64,000 bases of DNA from Paramoeba atlantica (Eukaryota > Discosea), in contig CDRNVI010000087.1 in the NCBI GenBank assembly GCA_977017575.1, positions 248,001-312,000 of the forward strand, given 5' to 3'. The notes below the pieces were generated by a model that saw only the letters and a list, made by a program, of their open reading frames with translations, was not told the DNA's origin and did not search any database. This document shows positions 30,189 to 39,491 of this stretch, one piece after another. Both the position numbers and the translations under genes were made by a program. The number at the start of each line of letters is the position of its first letter. The first letter of the stretch is position 1.

Positions 30189-33100
30189 ATGTCCGACAAT
30201 CCCACTTCTCCGCGGAATGTTGACGATGCGCTGCCGGACCTCCCTCGAGCTTCCGGCGGCGTACAGACGCAAACCCTGCACTTCGTCCACAGCAGATCAC
30301 GGCCCGTTAAGATACGACGCCTCACTGATCTGCATTGGACGTATTTCCCGGACATTAAGACCGCGAGCCAATGGTCCATAGTCAGACAAAGAATTCCATC
30401 CCGACAAGGTGCGGAAGTAGCTATCACGAAACTGCTGAGTAAGTGTGCATCAGCACACGATCTCGTAGCTGAACACACCACCTTTGAGGAGCTCGTGGAG
30501 CATAACGCGTGCGACTATATAAAGGTTACGAGGAATGAACACCCCTACACCATCTCCCTGCACCCAAACTGGGTCTCGATGCACACCGACCCTGCCCTCA
30601 GCCTGCGAGACAAGTATTCCACCCCAAGCACGCTAAATAAGGCAGCCCTGAAGGCCATACAGGGAAGAGAAATATCGGGACTGAAGCACATAAAAATCGA
30701 GCTCATAAGAAACCAGGAATCACCAAGCACTGAAACCGCGGAATACGAGAAGCCGCGCAGGATAGAAGAATCCCCTCATAAAATCGCTCCCCCAAGAACG
30801 CCAAAGCCCCAGAAGGGTAAAACTGATCAACACAAGGGACCATGCAAGCACCGCTGCTTGAGCAAACTCTCCTGTGCTCACAAGTGCTGTAAAATCTATG
30901 GACCGCTGCCGAGTGAGGACGCTACATATTGCTCATCAGAAGGAGCACTGCCACCTGAGATCGTCCCAGAAGGAACCGCAAATAACACCAACCCAGGAGA
31001 TCCAAGTAAATATACGCCGGAAAGCACCTCTTCGGAACCTGCGACACATACAAAATGCAACACACATGCGTCGAACGGTCACCGCAAACCTACCGTACAT
31101 GATGAACCTTCCGCCCCGCATCCATGTCGTCATTCCTGCAAGAACAAAGCTACGTGCGGACATCTATGTTGTAAACGAGGCATTAAATCTTCGCATCTGG
31201 ACTTTCCAACTTCCGCGACTTCTACAAATGAAAATCTACAAACGAAGCTATGCAACGCAATATCACGGGAGGGCGCTCACACAACTTTAGAACGCGGGTT
31301 AAACCCGGCAACACAACCTCCACCTGATGTCCAAATGGTCCCACCTGCCGAGGGAACCCAAACAGAGGGGGCCGACGTCAACCAGAACTCCGTAACACCA
31401 AACCTCAACGACAACGATAGTGATTTCCTACGGAAAGCTGCTAAATTGGCTGGTTGGGCCATGCGTAACGTTATAAACTTCTACCGCCTTCCCAATACTA
31501 GCATCAACGGACCAACAAACGGGAACCAGCAAACTGTGCAAATCACGGATGCGACGTGCACTGACAACAAAGATAGCACTATGCACAACCCTGCGCCACT
31601 CCCTGACGCGACGCCTAGCAGTGCAGCGCATTACCCACAGAACACCGTACACGTGGAACCATGTCGTCACCGATGCTCGGCCAAGCTACGCTGTCTGCAT
31701 AAATGCTGTAAGATATATGGACCGCTTAGGTACAATGAGCCCCTCGTCCGACCTTCTCCTCTTCCTCCTCCTTCGCACACTACGGAACTTCGAGTTCCAT
31801 CATGGGATGAAACCAGCGAAAGGGAGCGCCTCCATCTGCTTGAACAACACAAAACCATAACAGGGGGAAAAATGTGCCTAAAGCTTAACGACGATCAATG
31901 GAAGGCGGTTGAAAACAAGGCATACGATACATGTCGAAGGCTGCAATACCCAACAGTAGACACCCCGGAAATCGCAGTGAAAAACGCAGAACTCCTGGGT
32001 GCCTCTCTGGCAGTGGCGGCATACGAAATTGCACAAGAGATTAACCCCACTAAAGGTTTCCTCACGCGATCGAAACGCGGACACGCCCGATTCAAGCACC
32101 GGCCACTTTCGTCTGAAAATGCAGCCCACGAAATGACGAAACACATACGCAACCAAAAGAAATCACTACGCTACACACACGGAACGGAACGCCAAGAGCT
32201 CCGTCGCTGCATTAAGGAAAGTGAGAAGCTAGAGAAAACATACACAGAAGAGGCCAAAGCACATAGGAAACAGCTAGAAAGACAATGGGCCCATAGCAGA
32301 TTCACGCGGAACCCGTGGACAGCAGCATCCGAGGCCTTGGACCGCCCCTCGACCTCCGCCACCGCCGAATATCCTGAATGCGATTTACCTACGATAGAAA
32401 AATATTTCACAGAAAGCACAGCACCTCCCGCCGAAGAGCATCGCCTGCCGCCGAACAACGTACTTGGTCCTCTACCCATCAACGAAATGGAATGGTCTCC
32501 ACTGACCGCGCAAGATGTCGCAGACGCGCTCAGCAGCAAAAGAAGCGCAAGCGCGCCAGGGCGTGATACGATTACAAACGCACTTCTAAAACAATGCAAA
32601 TACCTGTACCCCCGTATAGCGAACACGTTTAATGATCTTCTGCGCTACGGCGTCTGCCCGCCATGCTGGTCCTCCGCCGTAGTTAAACTCATTCACAAAG
32701 GAGGCGAAAAACACATCCCGAAAAACTGGAGACCTATCTCCCTGACTAGCGCTCTAGGCAAACTTTTCAATAGCATGATCGGACACCAAATTTTGACGCA
32801 TACCGTGTCCTCCGGCCTCCTAGATACAAGCGTTCAAAAAGGCTTTCTTCCGAAGATGAGTGGTACACTGGAACACACGCAAGCTCTCTCCGAAATACTA
32901 CAATATTACCGCCGAAACAAAAGGCAATATTGTCTCACGCAGTTTGATCTCAGCAATGCATTCGGCTCGGTCCCCCATAACATCATCTTCGAGGCACTGC
33001 GATGGGCAAACGTCTCGCCACAAATCGTGTCCTACGTTGAAAGCATGTATTCACATGCGGAAATGCGTATTAAGTGTGTCGAAGGTTTGTCACGTGCTAT

Positions 33101-34775
33101 ACCGATACACAGAGGCGTACTACAAGGTGATACCCTGTCGCCCATAATTTTCAACTTAGTGATGGAAACTGTACTACGATACCTCAAGCAATCGTGCCCC
33201 CGGTATGGCCTTGACTACCCAGATACTCCAAGGCATTTCCTGAAAGCCTACGTTGACGACCTGACGATACTGACTAGCAGCGATACCGACATGCAGCACG
33301 CGACCAACACACTCGAAACTGCACTGAGACGAATAGGACTCTCAATCAACGTAGACAAGAGCCGTACACAGTGCATGTCCATGCGTGAAGGCAGTGAGCA
33401 CCCGGGTTACATGACCAGGAAGCCGAGACTCAGTATCGAAGGCAAAGCGATACCACATATATGTGACCGTGGAAGCACTTTTCTTGGAATGACCATAGCA
33501 CCAGGAGCACAGCAAGCGAAAGAACTTTTCAAAAAGCTGGATGTCAGACTAAGAACATGGCTTCGGAATGTCGACGAGAGTGCACACAGTCTCCCCGAAA
33601 AACTTTGGATCTACAACAGAGCGATCGTATCCCGTCTGCGCTACGCCCTCACCGTTCACCCGTGTGTCACTTTCAACTTTGTATTGCGATTGCAGAAAAG
33701 AATTACACGTCACCTTAAGAAATGGATCAATGCAGCATCCACGACTTGCACCGAAATTCTTTATACTGAACGAGGGTGGAACCTTAAAAGTTTATCCAAG
33801 CTGTGGTCCGAATGCTCTATCCTAGCCTTAACACAGATGCACAAGTCGCGGGACCCATCGATACAGGCGGCACTACGAGCCCGAATCAAGCAAGAAGAAG
33901 AAAAACGATCCTCTGGTTATATTCGTCCAAGCGCTGACGCCATTCAACACCTTCATGACGCGCGGAAGGCGCAACAGATAGCCCGTGATAACCATGAATC
34001 TTACGTCATAAATCAGCTTCAGAGACGGGCACCGACAGCAGCAAAGTGGTGGAGCCTCCCCTCCGAGGCTGATCTCGCGAAAGAGTTCTCAGCGGCCCTG
34101 AACAACCTCAACAGTGAAAAACTTTCTCGCTTCGCAGCTTCAGTACTAACGCTTTCACCCCTACCATCCAGAACCAATCTTCGGCTTTGGGGTCTCCGGC
34201 GTGAGAGTGTAACATGTCCCATATGTAAACTCGAACCTCAAACAACAAGGCACGTGCTCTCGGGGTGCAAAGAGTCCCTTCAGCAAGGGAGATACACCCT
34301 CCGTCATGACATGTTACTTGAAGAGCTCGGAAAACACTTGCTGCGTTCGCCGTATACCAAGAGCGTACACCTAGATATCCCCGGATTTAGGAATGCCCCG
34401 GCATGGCTCGGCACCCGTGAGGACCTTCTTCGCCCCGACGGTTTGATTACACTTAAGGATGGAAGTGAGTTCATCATTGAGCTCACTGTGCCCTGGGAAG
34501 AGAACCAGTCTCAGGCGCACGAGGGCAAATCCCGTAAATATAATGCTCTCTTCCATGAACGACGCATTAATCACCCTAGGACGGCCCTTGTTGTATTCGA
34601 AGTGGGAGCCCGCGGCTCGTTACTCACATCTTGTCGAAACCTCAACCTCCTCTTTGACGAGGACACAAAGCTTGCGGAAAAATGTCGAGAAAGTCTAATG
34701 CAGACCGCCCTTCGAGGCAGTTTCATTATCTGGCAGAACCGCGAGTCTGCCGTTTGGACAGAAGGACGGGTATAA
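30189..34775 (+). CDS. LINE polyprotein: zinc motifs, reverse transcriptase, restriction-like endonuclease
   Basis: Single open frame of 1,528 residues from ATG 30189. Order: N-terminal domain (TLHFVHSRSRPVKIRRLTDL, residues ~33-52); three Cys/His motifs of form CxHxC(x5)CxHxCCK at about residues 218, 312 and 490, resembling the zinc-binding motif of HFM1/Mer3 helicases; a basic Lys/Glu-rich region (~640-700); RT with NWRPISLTSALGKLF (~846), QFDLSNAFGSVPH (~918), GVLQGDTLSPIIFN (~975) and KAYVDDLTILT (~1020); a CPIC...RHVLSGC finger (~1342); and the endonuclease with LLRPDG and IIELTVPWEEN (~1413-1438), then GKSRKYN. All catalytic residues are present, so this copy could still make active protein. 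Confidence 0.92.
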   Translation: MSDNPTSPRNVDDALPDLPRASGGVQTQTLHFVHSRSRPVKIRRLTDLHWTYFPDIKTASQWSIVRQRIPSRQGAEVAITKLLSKCASAHDLVAEHTTFEELVEHNACDYIKVTRNEHPYTISLHPNWVSMHTDPALSLRDKYSTPSTLNKAALKAIQGREISGLKHIKIELIRNQESPSTETAEYEKPRRIEESPHKIAPPRTPKPQKGKTDQHKGPCKHRCLSKLSCAHKCCKIYGPLPSEDATYCSSEGALPPEIVPEGTANNTNPGDPSKYTPESTSSEPATHTKCNTHASNGHRKPTVHDEPSAPHPCRHSCKNKATCGHLCCKRGIKSSHLDFPTSATSTNENLQTKLCNAISREGAHTTLERGLNPATQPPPDVQMVPPAEGTQTEGADVNQNSVTPNLNDNDSDFLRKAAKLAGWAMRNVINFYRLPNTSINGPTNGNQQTVQITDATCTDNKDSTMHNPAPLPDATPSSAAHYPQNTVHVEPCRHRCSAKLRCLHKCCKIYGPLRYNEPLVRPSPLPPPSHTTELRVPSWDETSERERLHLLEQHKTITGGKMCLKLNDDQWKAVENKAYDTCRRLQYPTVDTPEIAVKNAELLGASLAVAAYEIAQEINPTKGFLTRSKRGHARFKHRPLSSENAAHEMTKHIRNQKKSLRYTHGTERQELRRCIKESEKLEKTYTEEAKAHRKQLERQWAHSRFTRNPWTAASEALDRPSTSATAEYPECDLPTIEKYFTESTAPPAEEHRLPPNNVLGPLPINEMEWSPLTAQDVADALSSKRSASAPGRDTITNALLKQCKYLYPRIANTFNDLLRYGVCPPCWSSAVVKLIHKGGEKHIPKNWRPISLTSALGKLFNSMIGHQILTHTVSSGLLDTSVQKGFLPKMSGTLEHTQALSEILQYYRRNKRQYCLTQFDLSNAFGSVPHNIIFEALRWANVSPQIVSYVESMYSHAEMRIKCVEGLSRAIPIHRGVLQGDTLSPIIFNLVMETVLRYLKQSCPRYGLDYPDTPRHFLKAYVDDLTILTSSDTDMQHATNTLETALRRIGLSINVDKSRTQCMSMREGSEHPGYMTRKPRLSIEGKAIPHICDRGSTFLGMTIAPGAQQAKELFKKLDVRLRTWLRNVDESAHSLPEKLWIYNRAIVSRLRYALTVHPCVTFNFVLRLQKRITRHLKKWINAASTTCTEILYTERGWNLKSLSKLWSECSILALTQMHKSRDPSIQAALRARIKQEEEKRSSGYIRPSADAIQHLHDARKAQQIARDNHESYVINQLQRRAPTAAKWWSLPSEADLAKEFSAALNNLNSEKLSRFAASVLTLSPLPSRTNLRLWGLRRESVTCPICKLEPQTTRHVLSGCKESLQQGRYTLRHDMLLEELGKHLLRSPYTKSVHLDIPGFRNAPAWLGTREDLLRPDGLITLKDGSEFIIELTVPWEENQSQAHEGKSRKYNALFHERRINHPRTALVVFEVGARGSLLTSCRNLNLLFDEDTKLAEKCRESLMQTALRGSFIIWQNRESAVWTEGRV

Positions 34776-34839
34776 CGTCTGTAAAAGATAGGTCTGGGCA
34801 GCGTCATATGCGCCCCCCAGGCCTATCCGCATATTCTCT

Positions 34840-34866
34840 GCCTTATAAAGGTATGATAAATTAAAT
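34840..34866 (+). other. 3' terminal hairpin and tail of LINE copy 1
   Basis: TCTCTGCCTT, a 3-nt loop, AAGGTATGATAA. The stem GCCTT/AAGGT pairs over 5 bp (one G-U). It is followed by an A/T tail ending at the junction with the LRR gene. Confidence 0.7.
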
Positions 34867-35402
34867 AAGTCATCAAGACGGGATTGTCCGGGACGGTAAC
34901 GTTCGTCCATCTCCCGCTCATGATAAAAAACATAAAACTCAATGAGAGCCTTTTTACAGGCGAGATCGATTTCGCCACCCTACCGGTAAATTTAGGATTG
35001 CTGGGATTACGCGGGAACCAGTTCACGGGCCTTGTCGCACTCACCGCATTGCCCGCGGGGCTACGGACGTTTGACGTGGCCTCAAACCATTTTACGGGAC
35101 AGCTCGATCTAAGTGCTTTGCCTCCGAATATGGTACATCTCAATCTCAGTAGCAATGCCTTCGAGGGGGCGCTCGTCTTCCACGCGAATCTTCCGTCCTC
35201 GTTGCTCTATCTCGGACTCTATGGCAATGCGCTCTCCGGGATTGTTGATTTTTCTCCCATCATGGAGCACAAAATCTTAACGCGGTGTCGTTACCTTTCA
35301 CGCACGTATGGGATTAATTTGTACAAAAACCATTTTACGGATTGGGGCCCAAAAAATAGTAAATTTGGAGGAAGATTGCCGATGGGTGTGCTGTTTACTT
35401 AG
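34867..35402 (+). pseudogene. LRR gene, 3' part, downstream of LINE copy 1
   Basis: Continues the gene cut at 30125: GLSGTVTFVHLP, then FTGEIDFATLPVNLGLLGL, NQFTGLVALTALP, HFTGQLDLSALPPNMVHL and further 23-residue repeats. It ends with RLPMGVLFT at 35402. About two residues of repeat length seem to be missing at the junction, which suggests a small loss at insertion. Confidence 0.75.
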
Positions 35403-35635
35403 TGCCTTTGCATGCCTTGGTGTGAGGTGTGTGCGTGTCTTTTAAAACCATAATAAAGAATAAACTCGTATTATGAACAAACCTTTTTTTGTTAATCATC
35501 AAACCTTTTTTGTTCATCATCGGCGGTTGGTTAAGAGTAGATGAAAGACGAACTACTACCCCCTTTTTCAAGAATGATAGATGCAAGCCAGGGCATGCCT
35601 ACCCTCTGGGGCTAGGGGCTGATTCCACTTATCCA
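35403..35635. other. Intergenic
   Basis: Contains two copies of AACCTTTTTTTGTTAATCATC-like sequence (about 35478-35522). No gene seen. Confidence 0.4.
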
Positions 35636-36385
35636 CTAAGCAAGGACGAAGGCCATTGTAAAGACGTCCGCGCCTAGCCTAACGAACGGGTTAGAGCGCG
35701 GAGCTCCGTGGGAGAGAAGGTGAACCCCATTTCGCTCCATGGGAGAGCGAACACCCCATTCTGCCCCTTCCCCAGTTTGAAAAGGCAAAGCTATAGCCTG
35801 AGATGCGGCCTCCCGGGATCCGTGGGCATCCAATGGATCCCACTCATCATGTTGGGCAGAGAAAGAAACCGAAGCGACGTATGCCGCGGCACAGTAGAGA
35901 GACGAAGAGTGCGGACCAAAGCCCCCATGCTTTTTTCCTCGTTGGGCCTGGGTACGTCCGGAGGGATTCCGTGAGCAGATGACATCTTCGAGGGCGCGTA
36001 CGACTGCGTTATCGAGGCTTGAACAGAGACCCAACATGGATTTGGGGAGTATGGTGCGGAGAGGAAAGACGAGCTAGCAGAAGCCTGAATCTTGGCGGAC
36101 GAAAGTTAAAGCGCTTTGACGACCGTCGATCTTCTTTATAGCCCTGAGTGTCGATATCGCAGTCGCCAAAGCGTGCTCGCGAAGATAATCGCAGCAGTGT
36201 TCTGCCGACCCAACAGGGCTGACATAGATGTTAAAGTTGCCATCAAGGTGTATTTTTTCCATGGGGATCTGTGGGAATATTGTGCTGCACTGTGCACATT
36301 CTTTCTTCGTGATGCAAGCGAGATAGAAGCTTTTCTGCTTGTGCCAACACCTCTTTCTGCAGGCAGGCTTTGTACTTCTCATCAA
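35636..36385 (-). pseudogene. Relic of R2-like LINE reverse transcriptase
   Basis: Two minus-strand ORFs match the RT at the window start: KIHLDGNFNIYVSPVGSAEH (about 36260, compare IRVDGNFDILGSPIGSAEH) and, after a frame change near 36070, KKHGGFGPHSSSLYCAAAYV with DEWDPLDA. The catalytic palm is missing upstream. A decayed, truncated copy of the 1-2.8 kb family. Confidence 0.75.
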
Positions 36386-36583
36386 TTGGTTTTTTTAAAA
36401 CTCATAAAAATATATTTTCGCACAATTTCGTTTCTTTGCGGCAGCGAATAATAGCGGGAACGTCTAGAACGCGAAATTCTACACGAAAATGTGCTATGTT
36501 ACCCCCTCCACACAGATTTCTGACTATGATAACTTATCCGTGACGCGGGGTATAATTTTGTGCTTCATTTCACATTGTTCTTC

Positions 36584-37324
36584 ATGTTCTATACCTTTCT
36601 AGCAGCGGATGTTCCAGAGTCGCGTGTCATAACTCGCGCAGCCAAAGTGAGCGCGACGAATCTTCCGTCAGAATACGATCTTGTGCGACTGGTGCGTAAC
36701 ATTGAGAATCCACATACCTCGTGGAGTACATCAACCCCGGCTTGCGAGTGGGATGGCGTGTCTTGTAACAAAGAGGCTGAGATAACGGGGATTAATTGGC
36801 CCTCAAGAAAACTAACCGGTGAGCTAAGCTTTAGTTATCTACCGAAAACACTGCATACTTTGTACGCTTATGTAAACAAGCTTTCCGGTGAATTGCAATT
36901 TGATACGTTTCCTGTTACATGTATGATGCGTACGTTAAGTCTTCGGGACAATGAGTTAAGTGGACCATTGGACTTAACGGCTCTTCCTCCAAAACTGAAG
37001 ACGTTAATACTCTCTGGGAACCAATTTACGGGTGACGTTTGTTTGACGAAATTACCGTCAGAGCTCATAAATCTTTGTCTTGGTAGGAACAAGCTATCCG
37101 GAGAGCTTTGCTTTAGTGAACTACCGAAGGTCGTTATGCTCCGACTTGAAAACAATAACTTTTCCGGAAATATTGATCTAACAGGAGTTCCACCTTCATT
37201 GGGAGACCTTCATTTGTCCAACAATGTGAATCTATTTGGCGAAATAGAAGAGCGTCTTTTTTCCGAAAAACTGCGCAAAGGTCTGAAAATTGAAAACACC
37301 AACATTACGCGTTTAACATCTTAA
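36584..37324 (+). CDS. LRR protein, intact
   Basis: 246 residues from the ATG at 36584. MFYTFLAADVPES could be a short signal peptide. Then SEYDLVRLVRNIENP and the cap SWSTSTPACEWDGVSC. About eight LRRs follow: LPKTLHTLYAYVNKLSG, LPPKLKTLILSGNQFTG, LPSELINLCLGRNKLSG and others, ending KGLKIENTNITRLTS. No membrane anchor at the C-terminus. It is a close paralogue of the genes at 42280 and 62735 and serves as an uninterrupted reference for the LINE copy 2 insertion site. Confidence 0.85.
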   Translation: MFYTFLAADVPESRVITRAAKVSATNLPSEYDLVRLVRNIENPHTSWSTSTPACEWDGVSCNKEAEITGINWPSRKLTGELSFSYLPKTLHTLYAYVNKLSGELQFDTFPVTCMMRTLSLRDNELSGPLDLTALPPKLKTLILSGNQFTGDVCLTKLPSELINLCLGRNKLSGELCFSELPKVVMLRLENNNFSGNIDLTGVPPSLGDLHLSNNVNLFGEIEERLFSEKLRKGLKIENTNITRLTS

Positions 37325-37717
37325 TGTTTTTCTTGCTTAAATCATAAGCTCAGCGTTATAAACCACAGTCAGGTTTAAGATTCCTGTAGCCTTATAACAT
37401 TCAGGGGGAATATGTTTCGATGTCCCACGCATTTTTTAAACTCACCGTCCTGAACATTTCTTATATCGTATAATTTAAATGATGTTGGAGAGTATAATCC
37501 ATTAAGCACCTATTTAAATTTTAGAACGAGGGGACGCTGTGGTGCAATTTTATGACCAAAGCGATGTTGAAACCGACACGGAAGAAAACCGCTCTGAATT
37601 AGAAATGGCTCATCCAATCCAAATCATTCCGGAATGTCCCAGAAGGTCACTGGCAAGCCAGGCCCTTCACACACAGAGTTGGAAGTTCCGAGGCCGAGAG
37701 AACGTTGGAAAGTTAAT
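37325..37717. other. Intergenic
   Basis: Small ORFs here are unsupported. No gene seen. Confidence 0.35.
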
Positions 37718-37818
37718 TTAGGCTCTACGTTAAACGTGGTGGTTGTTTTCAACTTAGAAGTCACTCATGCTGCGCGCTTCGCGTTGAAAACTACCACCGC
37801 GTTTAACGAAGAGCCTAA
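37718..37818. repeat. ~100-bp palindromic MITE
   Basis: Left arm TTAGGCTCTACGTTAAACG then TGGTGGTTGTTTTCAAC; right arm is its inverse, GTTGAAAACTACCACCGCG then TTTAACGAAGAGCCTAA. The arms match over about 36 bp with few mismatches and a ~30-bp loop. A half copy lies at 57850-57895 and an inverted related copy near 59595-59645. Confidence 0.65.
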
Positions 37819-38159
37819 AAAAGAAAATTCGGCCCGGAAAGCTAAAGAAAACACAAAGATTATTGCCAAAAATAGCCGATTTTAGGGTAAAAATGGGATG
37901 ATTTTTGCGTATTTTTGCTCTCAGAGCACTAAATCCGATATTTGCGTGTGAGAAATCACTCGTACGCGACTCCAACCACACCATTCTTTTGACATAAAAA
38001 AGTTCCCTTTAGGTCCGAAAATTACTTTTTCGCATTTTTTGGTCAAAAATGGGGCATTTTGGGAGGCGTACCACGGCTTCAAGAAGCGACATCTCGCAAA
38101 AATACAATAGGCGAAACAATTTTGGAAAATTATTTTTTTTATCATTTTTTTCGTCAAGT

Positions 38160-39160
38160 TGAAACTTTTTTCAAAAACAAATTCCGAAAAAATCCGAACT
38201 TGACGGACCCGTCCTGCGCATACGAGGGGGGGTCACCCCTGGGTAGGGGGGTGGAAAATACGCGCCAAGACCCCGGCTACCCCTTCTGCTATTCGAGCGG
38301 GCACTTCTGGCCTACCGCCAACATGGGCCACTAATGTCAACTACAATAATAAGGATAGACAATACTAGTGTGGAATATGCCCTACGGAAAAAATGGGCAG
38401 AATCTCCCAGTATTGCCCAGGTTCTTGCTCGACTACTCGAGCTCATGAATAAGAACGGTATCCGTCTAATTCCACAATATGTAAACACAAAGGAAAACTT
38501 GGCAGACCCCTGGAGTCGAGATAAATTTTCCACTTGGCGAAACGGGGGAATATTTGAACTGTCCTCGAAGGAGACTGGCGAATGGGGCGGGTGCGGATGT
38601 CCCCTTCGTTAGTCCTTTAGCAAGTTATGATGAAATAGATTTGAGTATATATATAGTTTAACCCGTTTCTTAGAAGTTGATAAGAGCATTACGTAGCAGC
38701 AAAAGATCGTTACAATTATGAGCACTCATTACTTACGTACTTATTAAGAAAATGAAATAGTGAGGGCCCGCGCGATGTCACCAAGGCCTAATTATGGGAT
38801 CTTGCGTGAGTAATTCGGCATAAGTGGGTAATAAAGAGGAGGCGAACATAAATTATAATTGTATGATATTCGAACTAGTTCACTTTCTTTGATATTATCA
38901 TTTACCTGTGTCATTTTGTTTTACCCGCCCACCTCCCCTCTACTGAGTGCGGACGTCCCCTTCGTTAGTCCTTTAGCAAGTTATGATGAAATACATTTGA
39001 ATATACAGTGTATATATAGTTTAACCCGTTTCTTAGAAGTTGATAAGAGCATTACGTAGCAGCAGAAGATCGTTACAATTATGAGCACTCATTACTTACG
39101 TACTTATTAAGAAAATGAAATAGTGAGGGCCCGCGCGATGTCACCAAGGCCTAATTAAGA
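38160..39160 (+). mobile_element. Fossil reverse-transcribing element end (RNase H piece and direct repeat)
   Basis: An ORF at 38334-38612 resembles the RNase H domain of DIRS/VIPER-type retroelements (IDNTSVEYALR and NLADPWSR). A ~205-bp direct repeat follows, at about 38592-38797 and 38942-39155, sharing TCCCCTTCGTTAGTCCTTTA. The arrangement fits the 3' end of such an element with its terminal repeats. Broken; only this end remains. Moderate age, as the repeats differ by several substitutions. Confidence 0.5.
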
Positions 39161-39491
39161 GCAATATTATGTGATACATAAGTGCTGTAGTATTTTATAC
39201 TCAACTACAACGAGAAACTTTGACTTCAAGACGTTATTCGTGACACCAAGACAAACCACAGAAATCTCGGATGCGATAATACAAACGAAAAGATAAACAG
39301 AGCTGTGGACGCGAAAATAACACACATGCTTCAAAATTAAAGCCCATTTGGAGATACATGTAATTGAACGCTTTTTGGTGACAAAGCATAGCCCAAATTT
39401 AGAGAAAGTCACTGCAACTTTTGAGTTGAAAAGTAGTTTTTGTATGCGCATTATCCAATAAAACAAATCCGAGAATGAAAAGGAAATTCAC

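Larger units (their letters stand above)
30126..34866 (+). mobile_element. LINE copy 1 (SL-tagged RLE LINE), apparently full length
   Basis: About 4.74 kb: spliced-leader-like motif (30126-30153), 5'UTR of 35 bp, one ORF (30189-34775), a 90-bp 3'UTR and the 3' hairpin (34840-34852) followed by ATGATAAATTAAATAA. It splits an LRR gene. No clear target-site duplication is visible at the junctions. Sister copies lie at 4262-12044 and 42757-47693. Confidence 0.9.
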
